64,000 nt of DNA from the NCBI GenBank assembly GCA_015143295.1, contig CM026567.1, forward strand, positions 9,690,416-9,754,415. The letters are read 5' to 3'. This document shows, one piece after another, positions 9,651 to 20,900 of the stretch (position 1 is its first letter; each line of letters starts with the position of its first letter). This stretch comes from Tetracentron sinense (taxonomy: Eukaryota > Streptophyta > Magnoliopsida > Trochodendrales > Trochodendraceae). A program made the position numbers and the translations under genes. Under the pieces are notes generated by a model. That model was given only the letters and a program-made list of their open reading frames with translations. It did no database searches and had not been told where the DNA came from.

Positions 9651-11034
9651 CTTGCGTCTTTACAGAAATTCCAGTAAGGGTATTAAGGTCTTTTGGTCGG
9701 TTCACTCTTACCTTAAGAGTTTAACCCGAGCCTTTAGGGCATCATTCGACACTTAGAGAGATTGGGAGACAAGAAGAGAGGAGAGGGCGATTCCAAACCT
9801 AGGGTTTCTATTTTGGAGAGAAATCAAAGGGTTTTGAGACCCTAGATCACTTCCAGTCCGGTTTTTCTTCAAGATCTCGGCTCAAGCTCGTGCGAAGCTC
9901 GTGTTCTAAGCTAGGACAGCAACTCACAGTCGTGTGGAAGAGGGATTTCTTCCTCATCTCTTCAAGGTCGGTACTTCTTACTACCCTCCTAGTTATAGAT
10001 CCTCTTTTCCCCTCATTTCTCTATATTTTCTTTATCTTACACATGTGCTATGAGATGGATGGTTGTGAATGGTGAATGGAGATGGAATGGGCGACTGGAT
10101 GCCAATGGTTGTGTGTGATGAACAAATGGGGAAGGGCATTGTTCCAAATAATGAACATACGTGTATGATTTGAGTAAAACCCACCTAGAAAAGCATGTTG
10201 TAGGGTAAATCCATAATGAACACACCATGTTTGATGGAATGCCAAGGTGAATAAAGTGAGCTGTAAATTAGTAAATGCATGCCTAATAAATTCTGAACAT
10301 TGCTAGGGCCTATGATAGTGTGTTTCCTGCTTTCCCTAAATGATATGAATATTACATTGCTCAATCATTGATGCTATATGTGTTGTGAAATTACCCAAAT
10401 GTCATCTTTAAATTTAAATGCAAGTATGTACACGGTTCCCACGAGCACGGCATGCATGGCATGATTTATCGAGGTTTTTAAAGAACATGGTTAGAGGTGG
10501 GATATATCCTACGATATGTTTTACCTCGCTTTTCACAAGAAAACAAGAACCAACACTCCACGAGGGGTCTCCCCTCACTCACAAGTGCATATCATGAAGA
10601 AGGGCCTCCCTTCCCTCGCAAGTACATAAATATCATGAAGAAGGGTCTCCCTTCCCTCGCAAGTGCATTGCATAAAGAAGGGTTTTCCTTCCCTCTCAAG
10701 GCATCTCACAAGTGTATCTCACAAGTTACATGATCACAAGCAAGCATGCATGACATGACACGACATACAAGAATCAAGAAAGATAGACCAGACAAGCTTT
10801 CAAGTACGAAAAGATATTTCAAGTCAAGTCAAGTGCACGATGTTTTCAAGAGGATTTATCGGCTTTCCACGAAATGCAAGCATGATTATTAATTGCTTTA
10901 CTTCCTTGTATGATATAAATTGTTTCTGTCTAACATATATGAATTGCTCCTGCTTTATGTATGCTATCCGTATGCTATGACTGTTGGTTAGTGCTTAGTA
11001 CCCGCTGAGTATTCCATGCTCAGCCGTACTTCTT

Positions 11035-11154
11035 ATGTCGGCAGGTTCTGAGGAAGCTGCTGCTCCATTTGATGTTTGTGCTCCTGGTCCATGGGTGGAA
11101 GAGGAGTACATCGAGGAGCCTTTGGAGGAACCTCCCGTAGAGGGTTATCAGTAG
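11035..11154 (+). CDS. Conserved LTR micro-ORF, subfamily B copy
   Basis: 39 codons plus stop, same start context (hairpin, then ATGTCGGCAGGT) and same length as in Tekay-1, with the core GPWVEEEYIEEPLEEPPVEG. This LTR differs strongly from Tekay-1 in its front module and middle repeats but keeps this frame intact. Confidence 0.55.
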   Translation: MSAGSEEAAAPFDVCAPGPWVEEEYIEEPLEEPPVEGYQ

Positions 11155-11533
11155 GTGGTGTTAGATTCTGAGTGGATTAGCTGTGGGTGAGATGAGAGTT
11201 AGATTTATGTATTTTGGCGGGTATGTCCGCACTTTCTTATGGTCACCTTTTGTATAAACTTGGATTTGCGTATGTATATACATAGGGGTTTGGTAGACTT
11301 CCGCTGTGTTATGTTAGAGTATGTTTCTGCTGTTTATATCCTCTATTGTATATGCTTTGTGGGTTTTGCAGGTTAGTTGTCAAGAAAGTCATGATTAGTC
11401 GTCTAAAGTTCACTCTAACTCCTAGGGTGGGTTTTGGGTCGCGACAATCCCAGACTACCCGGTCTACACCTCAGTCTCGCCAGGCAAACCAGGGGCGAGT
11501 TTTTGCCTTAACAGAGGGTGATGCACTTGCAAG

Positions 11534-11691
11534 GTACGCAGTTGTAGCTTATTTAATTATCCGTAAATTAAACTGTTAAATATTATTTGATTGTGTACGT
11601 ACTTGGCATGTTATATATGTATATATACCTACATGTATACACTGTTGATGCATGGATTAACTCCGCTAGTTAAAATTTCAGGAACCCTACT
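11534..11691 (+). other. Intron-like AT-rich segment between gag and protease of Tekay-1
   Basis: 158 bp beginning GTACGC and ending TTAAAATTTCAG, markedly AT-rich, with ggattaac near its end as a possible branch site. It separates the gag tail (..FALTEGDALA) from the protease start. Tekay-2 has a segment with the same borders at the same place (46,617-46,760). Splicing is known for Ogre elements; I do not know of it at this place in Tekay. Inference from sequence only. Confidence 0.45.
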
Positions 11692-12049
11692 AGTCAATGA
11701 GTATTTGGCTCGAGTGTTGATTGATACCGGGTCTACTCATTCATTTGTCTCACCGAGTTTTTCAGAAGGCTTTTCTGTAGAGCCAAGTCAGCTAGAACCG
11801 GAGTTAGCCATTTCGACTCCTCTCGGCAAAACAGTATTGGCAGATAAAATGTATAGAAATAGTGTGGTCCAAGTTGGAAGCCACGAGTTGGCGGTTGATC
11901 TCATCGTCCTGGGATTCCAAGACTATGATGTTATATTGGGAATGGATTGGTTAGCGGCACATCATGGGCATGTAGCTTGCTTTGAGAAAATGGTACTCTT
12001 CGAGCCGGTAGAAGGAAAACCATTTCACTTTTGGGGGTTTAAAAAGTAG
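11692..12049 (+). CDS. Tekay-1 aspartic protease (fossil)
   Basis: Encodes the retropepsin domain, with the active-site motif [14 protein letters not shown] near the start and the second conserved block [13 protein letters not shown]. In the family this enzyme releases Gag, reverse transcriptase and integrase from the polyprotein. It sits between gag and the polymerase on the same strand, as in all Gypsy elements. Confidence 0.85.
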
Positions 12050-12071
12050 AGATATCGCTCGTTTTGCGGCA

Positions 12072-15008
12072 TTGAGCTTAGCGAACCTCGAGGCAAAGGA
12101 CTCTTCGACTATTCCGGTCGTGAGTGAATTCCTGGATGTATTTCCAGAGGTGTTGCTAGGAATACCTCCAGACAGGGAGATTGAGTTTGTGATCGAGCTT
12201 GCACTAGGCACAGTTCCCATCTTTCGGGATCCGTATAGAATGGCCCCGGTTGAACTTAAGGAGTTGAAGACCCAGTTGGAGGAATTGCAAGACCTTGGCT
12301 TCATTCGACCAAGTGTCTCACCGTGGGGTGCCCCGGTGTTGTTTGTTAAGAAGAAAGATGGCTCGATGCGGATGTGTGTCGATTACCGGCAATTGAACAA
12401 AGTCACTATAAAGAATAGGTATCCCTTGCCTAGAATTGATGATTTGTTCGATCAGTTGAAGGGAGCGAGATTTTTCTCAAAGATAGACCTTCGATCGGGT
12501 TATCACCAGTTGAAGATTAAGGTGGAAGATGTTCCCAAAACTGCTTTCAGGACTCGGTATGGACACTACGAGTTCTTGGTGATGCCTTTTGGACTCACAA
12601 ACGCGCCGGCAGCCTTTATGGATTTGATGAACCGGGTGTTCTGGCCATATCTTGATAGGTGCATGATTGTATTTGTTGATGACATTTTGGTCTATTCCCA
12701 GACACGGGAAGATCACACACGCGACCTACGCCTTGCTTTGGAAATGCTAAGAGAGCACAAGATATATGCCAAACTTAGCAAGTGTGAGTTTTGGCTCGAA
12801 GAGGTGGCATTTCTAGGCCATGTTGTTTCTGCGGAAGGCATATCGGTAGATCCAAAGAAGATAGAGGCTGTTATGAGTTGGGCAAGGCCCAAGAGTGTCA
12901 CAGAGATACGCAGTTTTCTTGGACTGGCAGGCTACTACAGGAGATTCGTAGAGGGTTTCTCCAGCCTTGTAGCACCGCTCACTTACCTGACAAGGAAGAA
13001 CGCCAAGTTTGTATGGAGTGATAAGTGCGAGATCAGTTTCATGGAACTGAAGAAGAGGCTTACTACAGCCCCTGTCCTTACTGTGCCATCTGGACCTTAT
13101 GGGTATGAGGTGTATAGTGATGCCTCACACGTTGGACTTGGGTGTGTACTCATGCAGGACAAGAAGGTCATTGCCTATGCATCAAGGCAATTGAAGGAGC
13201 ACGAGAAGAATTACCCCACGCAAGACTTAGAGCTTGCCGCAGTCGTGTTCGCACTTAAGATTTGGCGACATTATCTTTACGGGGTAGAATTCTATGTGTA
13301 TACGGATCACAAGAGCCTCAAGTACCTCTTTTCCCAAAAGGAATTGAATCTAAGGCAAAGGCGTTGGATGGAATTTTTGAAAGACTATGATTGTACCATT
13401 CAATACCACCCGGGTAAAGCGAATGTAGTGGCCGATGCTTTGAGTAGAAGACCTCTGGGGTTATTAGCACACATGTTGGTGCAGGAATGGAAGCTACTAG
13501 AAGATTTGGCCAATTTGGACATCAGTGTGAATGACTCTGTCCATGGTCCTACCTTGGCAAATGTTACGGTTCGGCCGTACATTATAGATTTGATCCAAGA
13601 ATATCAAGCCATGGATGCGGAATTGTTGGCTTTCCGGGACAAGGAAGTTGCCAAGGGTAGTGAAGACTTTTCTCTCACTAGCCGGGGTGCTATCACATTC
13701 AAGGGAAGGCTGTGTGTCCCAGCCAATGCAGATCTTCGAAGAGAGATTTTGGATGAAGAACACCGTTTGAAGTACACAGTGCATCCAGGGAGTACAAAGA
13801 TGTACCGAAACCTCAAGAGTCACTTTTGGTGGCGGAATATGAAGAGGGAGGTTGCGGAATATGTAGCACAGTGCTTAGTGTACCAACAGGTGAAAGCAGA
13901 ACACATGCGACCCGCCGGTTTATTGCATTCTCTTCCTATTCCCGAGTGGAAATGGGAGAACATATCCATGGATTTCATAGTTGGCTTGCCAAAAACGGCA
14001 AGGGGCTCAGATGCGATTTGGGTTGTAGTGGATCGTCTGACAAAGTCCGCACATTTCTTACCCTATCGAACTACTTTCAACTCTAGTCAGTTAGCCGCTT
14101 TGTACATCAAGGAAGTGGTGAGGTTGCATGGAGTGCCCGTCAGTATTGTGTCGGATCGGGATCCAAGATTCACGTCAAGATTTTGGAAAAGTTTCCAAGA
14201 GGCTATGGGTTCCCGACTTGATTTCAGCACCGCTTTTCATCCACAGACGGATGGACAAACCGAGAGAGTGAACCAAGTCATTGAAGACATGCTTCGGGCT
14301 TGTATGTTGGATTTCAGAGGCAGTTGGGAAGAGCACTTGCCTTTGGTTGAATTCGCCTATAATAACAGCTATCAGGCGAGTATCCAAATGGCACCATTTG
14401 AGGCCTTGTATGGGCGAAGTTGTAGGTCTCCTCTCTATTGGGATGAGGTAGGAGAAAGGAAAGTACTTGGTCCAGAGTTGATTGAGCAAACTGCAAACAC
14501 AGTTAAGATCATTCGGGATCGATTGAAAGCCGCTCAAGATCGCCAGAAAAGTTACGCTGACATGCGCCGTAGGGACTTGGGATTTCAAGTAGGGGATCAA
14601 GTTTTTGTGAAAGTATCTCCTAGCAAAGGGATCATGAGATTTGGCAAGCGAGGTAAGCTCAGTCCTCGGTATGTTGGGCCTTTTGAGATTATCACACGAG
14701 TTGGTGAGGTTGCTTACAGAGTAGCTCTCCCACCTCCCATGACCGCAGTTCACAACGTTTTCCATGTGTCTATGCTTCGGAAGTACATTGCGGATCCTTC
14801 GCATGTCATAGACTTGGAACCGTTGGAGATTCGAGAGGACCTCACCTTGATTGAAAAGCCGGTTCAGATTTTGGATCGAAGAGATCAAGTGCTTCGCAAC
14901 AAGACAATCCCTTTGGTTCTTGTGCAATGGCAACACCATGCTCAGGAAGAAGCTACAAGGGAGAGTGAAGCCGAAGTCAAAGCGAAGTACCTAGAATTAT
15001 TTGAATGA
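12072..15008 (+). CDS. Tekay-1 polymerase: reverse transcriptase, RNase H, integrase, chromodomain-like tail
   Basis: One open frame of 978 codons. Reverse transcriptase fills about residues 55-235, with [23 protein letters not shown] and the catalytic FVDD at 201-204. RNase H follows, about 335-460 ([32 protein letters not shown]). Integrase has an N-terminal zinc-binding region near 560-610 and the catalytic triad D634, D695 and E731 (spacing 60 and 35), then a C-terminal domain ([20 protein letters not shown]). The tail from about 930 ([18 protein letters not shown].. LELFE) is the chromodomain-like part that defines chromoviruses. The order RT-RH-INT is the Gypsy order. Fossil element: no claim of activity. 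Confidence 0.95.
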   Translation: MSLANLEAKDSSTIPVVSEFLDVFPEVLLGIPPDREIEFVIELALGTVPIFRDPYRMAPVELKELKTQLEELQDLGFIRPSVSPWGAPVLFVKKKDGSMRMCVDYRQLNKVTIKNRYPLPRIDDLFDQLKGARFFSKIDLRSGYHQLKIKVEDVPKTAFRTRYGHYEFLVMPFGLTNAPAAFMDLMNRVFWPYLDRCMIVFVDDILVYSQTREDHTRDLRLALEMLREHKIYAKLSKCEFWLEEVAFLGHVVSAEGISVDPKKIEAVMSWARPKSVTEIRSFLGLAGYYRRFVEGFSSLVAPLTYLTRKNAKFVWSDKCEISFMELKKRLTTAPVLTVPSGPYGYEVYSDASHVGLGCVLMQDKKVIAYASRQLKEHEKNYPTQDLELAAVVFALKIWRHYLYGVEFYVYTDHKSLKYLFSQKELNLRQRRWMEFLKDYDCTIQYHPGKANVVADALSRRPLGLLAHMLVQEWKLLEDLANLDISVNDSVHGPTLANVTVRPYIIDLIQEYQAMDAELLAFRDKEVAKGSEDFSLTSRGAITFKGRLCVPANADLRREILDEEHRLKYTVHPGSTKMYRNLKSHFWWRNMKREVAEYVAQCLVYQQVKAEHMRPAGLLHSLPIPEWKWENISMDFIVGLPKTARGSDAIWVVVDRLTKSAHFLPYRTTFNSSQLAALYIKEVVRLHGVPVSIVSDRDPRFTSRFWKSFQEAMGSRLDFSTAFHPQTDGQTERVNQVIEDMLRACMLDFRGSWEEHLPLVEFAYNNSYQASIQMAPFEALYGRSCRSPLYWDEVGERKVLGPELIEQTANTVKIIRDRLKAAQDRQKSYADMRRRDLGFQVGDQVFVKVSPSKGIMRFGKRGKLSPRYVGPFEIITRVGEVAYRVALPPPMTAVHNVFHVSMLRKYIADPSHVIDLEPLEIREDLTLIEKPVQILDRRDQVLRNKTIPLVLVQWQHHAQEEATRESEAEVKAKYLELFE

Positions 15009-15096
15009 GTTGTTGCATAAGTTTGTATATGACTTGTAATTTTATTTTTGGTTTGTAATGCAAGTAGCGTCTAAATTTCGAGGACGAAATTTTTGT

Positions 15097-15109
15097 AAGG
15101 GGGGGAGGA
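15097..15109 (+). other. Polypurine tract of Tekay-1
   Basis: AAGGGGGGGAGGA directly before the 3' LTR, primer for plus-strand DNA in this family. It is preceded by the palindromic ATTTCGAGGACGAAAT (15,075-15,090), a marker often seen at this place in plant chromoviruses. Confidence 0.9.
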
Positions 15110-15440
15110 TGTAGAGCCCCGGGCTTTTTCATATTTAATGTGTCGCGACCCAAGACCCACCCTAGGAGTTAGAGTGAACTTTGGACAACTAATCATGGCT
15201 TACATGACTTGCTTGACAAACCAACCTGCAAAAACCCACAGAGCATATACGATAGAGGACATAAACAGCGGAAACATACTCTAACATAGCACAGCGGAAG
15301 TCTAAACAAACCTCTATGTATACACGAATCCAAGTTTATACAAAAAGTATCCAACAAAAAGTGCGGACAGACCCGCCAAAATACATGAATGTATAACTCT
15401 CATCTCGCCCACAGCTAATCCACTCAGAATCTAACACCAC

Positions 15441-15560
15441 CTATTGATAACCCTCTACAGGAGGTTCCTCCAAAGGCTCCTCGACGTACTCCTCTTCCAC
15501 CCATGGACCGGGAGCACAAACATCAAATGGAGCAACAGCTCCCTCAAAACCTGCCGACAT
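15441..15560 (-). CDS. Conserved LTR micro-ORF, reversed solo LTR
   Basis: 39 codons plus stop on the minus strand, MSAGFEGAVAPFDVCAPG then PWVEEEYVEEPLEEPPVEG and YQ. Several third positions differ from the other copies without changing the product (for example the codons for P, P and Q near the end). Confidence 0.55.
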   Translation of the reverse strand: MSAGFEGAVAPFDVCAPGPWVEEEYVEEPLEEPPVEGYQ

Positions 15561-16964
15561 AAGAAGTACGGCTGAGCATGGAATACTCAGCGGGTACCAA
15601 GTACTAACCAACAGTCATAGCATACAGATAGCAATACATAGAGCAAGAACAATTCATATATGTTAGACAGAAACAATTTATATCATACAAGGAAGTAAAG
15701 CAATTCATAATCATGCTTGTAATTCATAGAAAGCCGATAAATCCTCTTGAAAACATTGTGCACTTGACTTGACTTGAAATATCTTTTCGTACTTGAAAGC
15801 TTGTCTTGTCTATCTTGCTTGATTCTTGTATGTCGTGTCATGTCATGCATGTCATGCGTGCTTGCTTGTGATCATGTAACTTGTGAGATACACTTGTGAG
15901 ATATCCTTGTGAGATGCACTTGAGAGGGAAGGGAGACCCTTCTTTATGCAATGCACTTGCGAGGGAAGGGAGACCCTTCTTCGTGATATGTATGTACTTG
16001 TGAGGGAAGGGTGGCCCTTCTTCATGATATGCACTTGTGAGAGAGGGGAGACCCCTCGTGGAATGTTGGTTCTTGTTTTCTTGTGAAAAGCGAGGTAAAA
16101 CATATCGTAGGATATGTCCCACCTCTAATCATGTTCTTGAAAACCTCGATAAATCATGTCATGCATGCCGTGCTCGTGGGAATCGTGTACATACTTGCAT
16201 TTAAATTTAAATATGACATTTGTGTAATTACACAACACACATAACATCAATGATTTAATAATGTAATATTCAAATCAGTTAGGGAAAGCAAGAAACACAC
16301 TATCATGGTCCCTAGCAATATTCATAATTTATTGGGCATGCATTTCCGAATTTACAACTCACTTTATTCACTTTGGCATTTCATCAAACATGGTGTGTTC
16401 TTTATGGATTTACCCTACAACATGCTTTTCTAGGTGGGTTTTACTCAAATCATACATGTATGTTCATTATTTGGAACAATGCCCTTCCCCATTTATTCAT
16501 CACACACAACCATTGGCATCCAGTCGCCCATTCCATCTCCATTCACCATTCACAACCATCCATCTCATAGCACATTTGTAAATGAAAGAAAATCTGAAGA
16601 AAAGAAGGGAAAGGAGGATCTATAACTAGGAGGGTAGCAAGAAGTACCGACTTTGAAGAGATGAGGAAGAAATCTCTCTTCCAAACGACTGTGAGTCGCT
16701 GCCCTAGTTTGGAACACAAGCTTCGCACGAGCTTGAGCCGAGATCTTGAAGAAAAACCGGGCTGGGAGTGATCTAGGGTCTCAAAACCCTTTGATTTCTC
16801 TCCAAACTGGAAACCCTAGGTTTAGGAATCGCCTTCTCCTCTCTTCTTATCTCCCAATCTCTCTAAGTATCGAATGATGCCCTAAAGGTTCGGGTTAAAC
16901 TCTTAAGGTAAGAGTGAACCGACCAAAAGACCATAATACCCTTACTGAATTTCTGTAAAAACAC

Positions 16965-17440
16965 GAGTACCAAACTCGTTGTGCTGTGAACAGTGCCAAC
17001 TCGTTGTGCTGTGAACAGTGCCAACTCGTTGTGCTGTGAACAGTGCCAACTCGTTGTGCTGTGAACAGTGCCAACTCGTTGTACTGTGAACAGTGCCAAC
17101 TCGTTGTGCTGTGAATAGTACCAAACACGTTGTCCGTTGTGAAGGGTGCCTAACCCGTTGTCACGTTGTGTTGTGCATAGTGCTGAGCTCATTGTCCGTT
17201 GTCTTATGTACAACGTGCCCGTTGTGCTGTACAATGTACACGTTGTCTGCTGCACAACGCACCCGTTGTCTGTTGCACAACGAATGCACAACGTATACGT
17301 TATCAGAGTACGTTGTCTATGCGTTGTCTGCGCCTTCCGAGCTACATCCTTAGCGCCTAACCGAGCTACGTCCTTAGTGCCTAACCGAGCTACGTCTTTA
17401 GCGCATAACCGAGCTACGTCCTTAGCGCCTTCCGATCTGC
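16965..17440 (-). repeat. Subfamily-B LTR module in the reversed solo LTR
   Basis: About six 25-bp units of the gttgtgctgtgaacagtgcc form (16,965-17,110), then words built on cgttgt and gtacaacg (17,130-17,320), then four ctacgtccttagcgc units (17,330-17,430). It mirrors the module at 9,270-9,650. Confidence 0.8.
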
Positions 17441-17842
17441 GATTGCCTGCAGGTCCAGACTGTTTTGGCCATATCTTTTGACTCGTTCGTCCGATTTTGA
17501 CGATTCAACTTGCGTTGTGTTCGTATTTCGAAAAGAAACATTTCTGACATTTTGAAATTTCTAATTTCTTCCTTATTTATTAATTATACCTCTTAAAAAG
17601 GCAGAATGACAACGAAAGTGTCATGTATTAAGCATGAAAAAGTCTGGGGCTCTACATAATGCATGACACTTTCGTTGCCATTTTGCCTTTAAAGAGGTAT
17701 AATTAATAAATAAGGAAGAAATTAGAAATTCTGAAACATCAGAAATGTTCATTTTCAAAGTACGAACCCAACGTAAGTTGAATCGTCAAAATCGGACAAA
17801 CGAGTCAAAAGCTATGGCCAAAACAGTTTGGACCTGCAGACC

Positions 17843-18026
17843 ACCGATAGCTCGGTCCATGGAGCGATCGATCGGTCCAAAACTGATCGCTCGGAGGCTA
17901 TCGACTGGTCAAGATTTTTGTATGGGAAAATTTTCCAGAGAGTGAAATTTTAACCGATCGCTCGGTTATGAAACCGATCGATCGGTAGGCAACCAATCGA
18001 TCGGTCATTAACACCGATCGCTCGGT
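17843..18026 (+). repeat. Palindrome module in Tekay-1 3' LTR
   Basis: Same module as 1,797-1,981, with ACCGATCGATCGGT words on both sides of the spacer ctatcgactggtcaagattt. It has one more palindrome (gtaggcaaccaatcgatcgg) than the 5' LTR of the same element. Confidence 0.85.
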
Positions 18027-19059
18027 ACTCGCGTTTTTGCAGAAATTTCAGTAAGGGTATTATGGTCTTTTGGTCGGTTCACTCTTACCTTAAGAGTTTA
18101 ACCCGAGCCTTTAAGGCTTCATTTCGACACTTAGAGAGATTGGGAGATAAGAAGAGAGGAGAGGGCGATTCCTAAACCTAGGGTTTCCATTTTGGAGAGA
18201 AATCAAGGGGTTTGTGAACCCACACTCAACTCAAGCCCATTTTTCTTCAAGATCAAGGCACAAGCTCGTGAGGAGCATCTCCTCAAGCTAGGGCAGCAAC
18301 TCACGGTCGTTTTTGGAAGGGGATTTCTTCCTCACTTGATCAAGGTCGGTACTTCTTGCTACCCTCCTAGTTATAGTTCCTCTTTTCCCTTTATTTCTCT
18401 TTATTTTCCTTTATTTACACATGTGCTATGAGATGGATGGTTGTGAATGGTGAATGGAGATGGAATGGGCGATTGGATGCCAATGGTTGTGTTGTGATGA
18501 TTAAAATGGGGAGGGCATTGTTCCAATAATGAACATACATGCATGATTTGAGTAAAACCCATCTAGAAAAGCATGTTGTAGGGTAAATCAATAATGAACA
18601 CACCATGTTTGATGAAATGCCAAGATGAATGAAATGAATAATAAATAAAGAAATTGCATGCTTAAACATTCATGGAAATTGCTAGGGTTATGGTAGTGTG
18701 TTTTCGCGCTTTCCCTAAATTGTTTAATTTATTACTTGTATATATGGTGATGTGCAATGTATTGTGAATTCCCCAAAATGTCATATCAAATTTCCATTAC
18801 AAGTGTGTACACGATTACACGAGCACGGCATGAAACGACGTGATTTACCGATGTTTTCAAGGACGAGATGTAGAGGTGGGGCATATCCTACGATATGTTT
18901 CACTTCACTTTTGTCAAGGACAAGATGATCATGCATTGCATAGGGAAGGGTCTCCCATCCCATCGCATTACACGCATAGCATGGCATCGCATTACACGCA
19001 TGACATAGTATCGCATGACACGCATAGCATAGTATTTCATGACACTCATGGCATGACAC

Positions 19060-19325
19060 GACACGCATGGATGCTAGTTGCGATGGACTATGAACGGAAA
19101 CTAGGCATACCCATCTGCATATACGGTACTAGTTACGACGGACTATGAACGGCAATTAGGCATATCATTCCGTATGGATGCTAGTTGCGACGGGCTATGA
19201 ACGGCAACTAGGCACGTCATTCCGCATATGAGGTACTGGTTGCGACGGACTATGAACGGCAACTAGGCATGTCATTCCGCACATAGGGTACTAGTTGCGA
19301 CGGACTATGAACGGCAGCTAGGCAT
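19060..19325 (+). repeat. Tandem hairpin array in Tekay-1 3' LTR
   Basis: Five units of about 60 bp with CTAGTTGC .. GCAACTAG stems, the partner of the array at 6,536-6,802. Confidence 0.85.
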
Positions 19326-19672
19326 GTGAACATGTTTAAATTCCGAATAAGCAAGCATGATACACACATGACACGCATAGCATGACATGGCACGCATGAT
19401 ACAAGCATGACAAGCATGACACGGTAAATAAGTTCCAAATTACGCGAAGGGTATTTTAGTCAAGTCAAGTGCATGGTGTTTTTCAAGGATTTTATCGGCT
19501 TTTCATGAACTGCAAGCATGATTATGAATTTCCTTATTTCTTTGTATGATATTAACTGTTCCTGATTCATATATATCTATATTGTTTCCTGGGTATGCAT
19601 TGCTATCTCTTGCTATAACTGTTGGTTAGTATTTAGTACCCGCTGAGTATTCCATGCTCAGCCGTACTTCTT

Positions 19673-19792
19673 ATGTCGGCAGGTTCTGAGGGAGCTGCTG
19701 CTCCATTTGATGTTTGTGCTCCTGGTCCATGGGTGGAGGAGGAGTACGTCGAGGAGCCTTTGGAGGAACCTCCCGTAGAGGGTTATCAGTAG
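19673..19792 (+). CDS. Conserved LTR micro-ORF, Tekay-1 3' LTR
   Basis: 39 codons plus stop, MSAGSEGAAAPFDVCAPG then PWVEEEYVEEPLEEPPVEG and YQ. It differs from the 5' LTR copy at two codons in the middle (PFDV here). Confidence 0.55.
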   Translation: MSAGSEGAAAPFDVCAPGPWVEEEYVEEPLEEPPVEGYQ

Positions 19793-20379
19793 GTGGTGTT
19801 AGATTCTGAGTGGATTAGCTGTGGGTGAGCATGAGTGATCCATGTATTTTGGCGGGCATGTCCGCTTTCTTTGTTTTGATTTCTTTGTATTAAAACTTGG
19901 ACCATGTGTATATACTTAGAGGTTTGTTAGACTTCCGCTGTGTCTTATAGTTATTCTTCCGCTGTTATCCTCTATTGTATATGCTCTGTGGGTGTTTTGC
20001 AGGTGGTTTGTCAAGCAAGTCATGATTTAGTCGTCCACGATTTACTCTAACTCCTAGGGTGGGTTTTGGGTCGCGACAGCATCTGCTACTTTTGTGAGAA
20101 TTGCAGTCATAAAGCGAGTCATGGGTCAGCTCATGCAACTGAAAATAATGCAATAGGTTAATCACGATTGTAGAGCCCCGGACCTTTTTACAGTTAATGA
20201 ATGACAGTCTCGTTGTCATTTTGCCCTTAAAGAGGTATAATCAATAAATAAGGAAGAAATTAGAAATTTCTGAAACGTCAGGAATGTTCCTTTTCGAATT
20301 ACGAGCACAACGCAAGTTGAATCGTCAAAATCGGACGAACGAGTCAAAAGATATGGCCAAAACAGTCTGGACTTGTAGG

Positions 20380-20900
20380 AAATCGTAGCTCGGTTAGGCG
20401 CTAAGGATGTAGCTTGGAAGGCGCTAAGGACGTAGCTCGGAAGGCGCTAAGGACGTAGCTCTAGCTCTGATAACGTATACGTTGTGTATCCGTTGTGCAA
20501 CAGACAACGGTACGTTGTACAGCTCACAACGGGTACGTTGTACAGCACAACGGGCACGTTGTACATAAGACAACGGACTACGGGCTCAGCACTATGCACG
20601 ACTCAACGTGACAATGGGTTCGGCACCCTTCACAATGGACAACGAGTTGGTACTATTCACAGTACAACGAGTTGGCACTATTCACAGCACAACGAGTTGG
20701 TACTATTCACAGTACAACGAGTTGACACTATTCACAGCACAACGAGTTGGTACTATTCACAGTACAACGAGTTGGCACTATTCACAGCACAACGAGTTGG
20801 CACTATTCACAGCACAACGAGTTGGTACTATTCACAGTACAACGAGTTGGCACTATTCACAGCACAACGAGTGGGCACTATTCACAGCACAACGTGTTCA
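20380..20900 (+). repeat. Subfamily-B module with a ten-unit 25-bp array
   Basis: Three to four gctaaggacgtagctcgg units (20,395-20,465), then gtacgttgtacagc words, then ten tandem units of 25 bp (caacgagttggcactattca + cagca) from 20,641 to 20,890. Alternate units carry t/c changes (ggtacta/ggcacta, cagta/cagca), which suggests growth by a two-unit or larger step. Confidence 0.88.

Larger units (their letters stand above)
9057..11446 (+). mobile_element. Solo LTR nested in Tekay-1 gag
   Basis: 2,390 bp, TGTAGAGCCCC to GGGTCGCGACA, with the perfect target duplication atccc (9,052-9,056 and 11,447-11,451). It belongs to the same group as the Tekay-1 LTR, but its front module is not the GATCG palindromes. 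It has ctaaggacgtagctcgg repeats and a 25-bp array instead (subfamily B). Confidence 0.93.
15141..17656 (-). mobile_element. Reversed solo LTR nested in Tekay-1 3' LTR
   Basis: 2,516 bp, reading GGGGCTCTACA at the right and TGTCGCGACCC at the left, so it is inverted relative to its host LTR. The target duplication taatg is perfect (15,136-15,140 and 17,657-17,661). It has subfamily-B module repeats. An LTR has landed in an LTR of its own group. Confidence 0.93.
5125..20078 (+). mobile_element. Tekay-type chromovirus Tekay-1, near complete with two nested solo LTRs
   Basis: Full structure of a Ty3-gypsy element: 5' LTR 5,125-7,545, primer site 7,550-7,561, gag, protease, polymerase with a chromodomain-like tail, polypurine tract 15,097-15,109 and 3' LTR 15,110-20,078. 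Target duplication gcatc is perfect (5,120-5,124 and 20,079-20,083). Two solo LTRs of the same group are nested in it, at 9,057-11,446 and 15,141-17,656. LTR length of 2.4 kb, gag type and polymerase tail fit the Tekay/Del lineage. The LTRs look only a few per cent different by eye, so it is young, perhaps about a million years. The polymerase frame is long and open. The gag-protease part is interrupted by the insertion, so the element cannot act alone. Confidence 0.95.
15110..20078 (+). repeat. Tekay-1 3' LTR, split by a reversed solo LTR
   Basis: The LTR begins at 15,110, is interrupted after 31 bases by the reversed solo LTR 15,141-17,656, and goes on from 17,662 to 20,078. Without the insert it is about 2.45 kb, matching the 5' LTR. 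It ends GGGTCGCGACA next to the target duplication gcatc. Confidence 0.93.

Noticed and set aside
14175-14939. Minus-strand open frame of 254 codons
   Set aside because: Shadow of the Tekay-1 integrase on the opposite strand.
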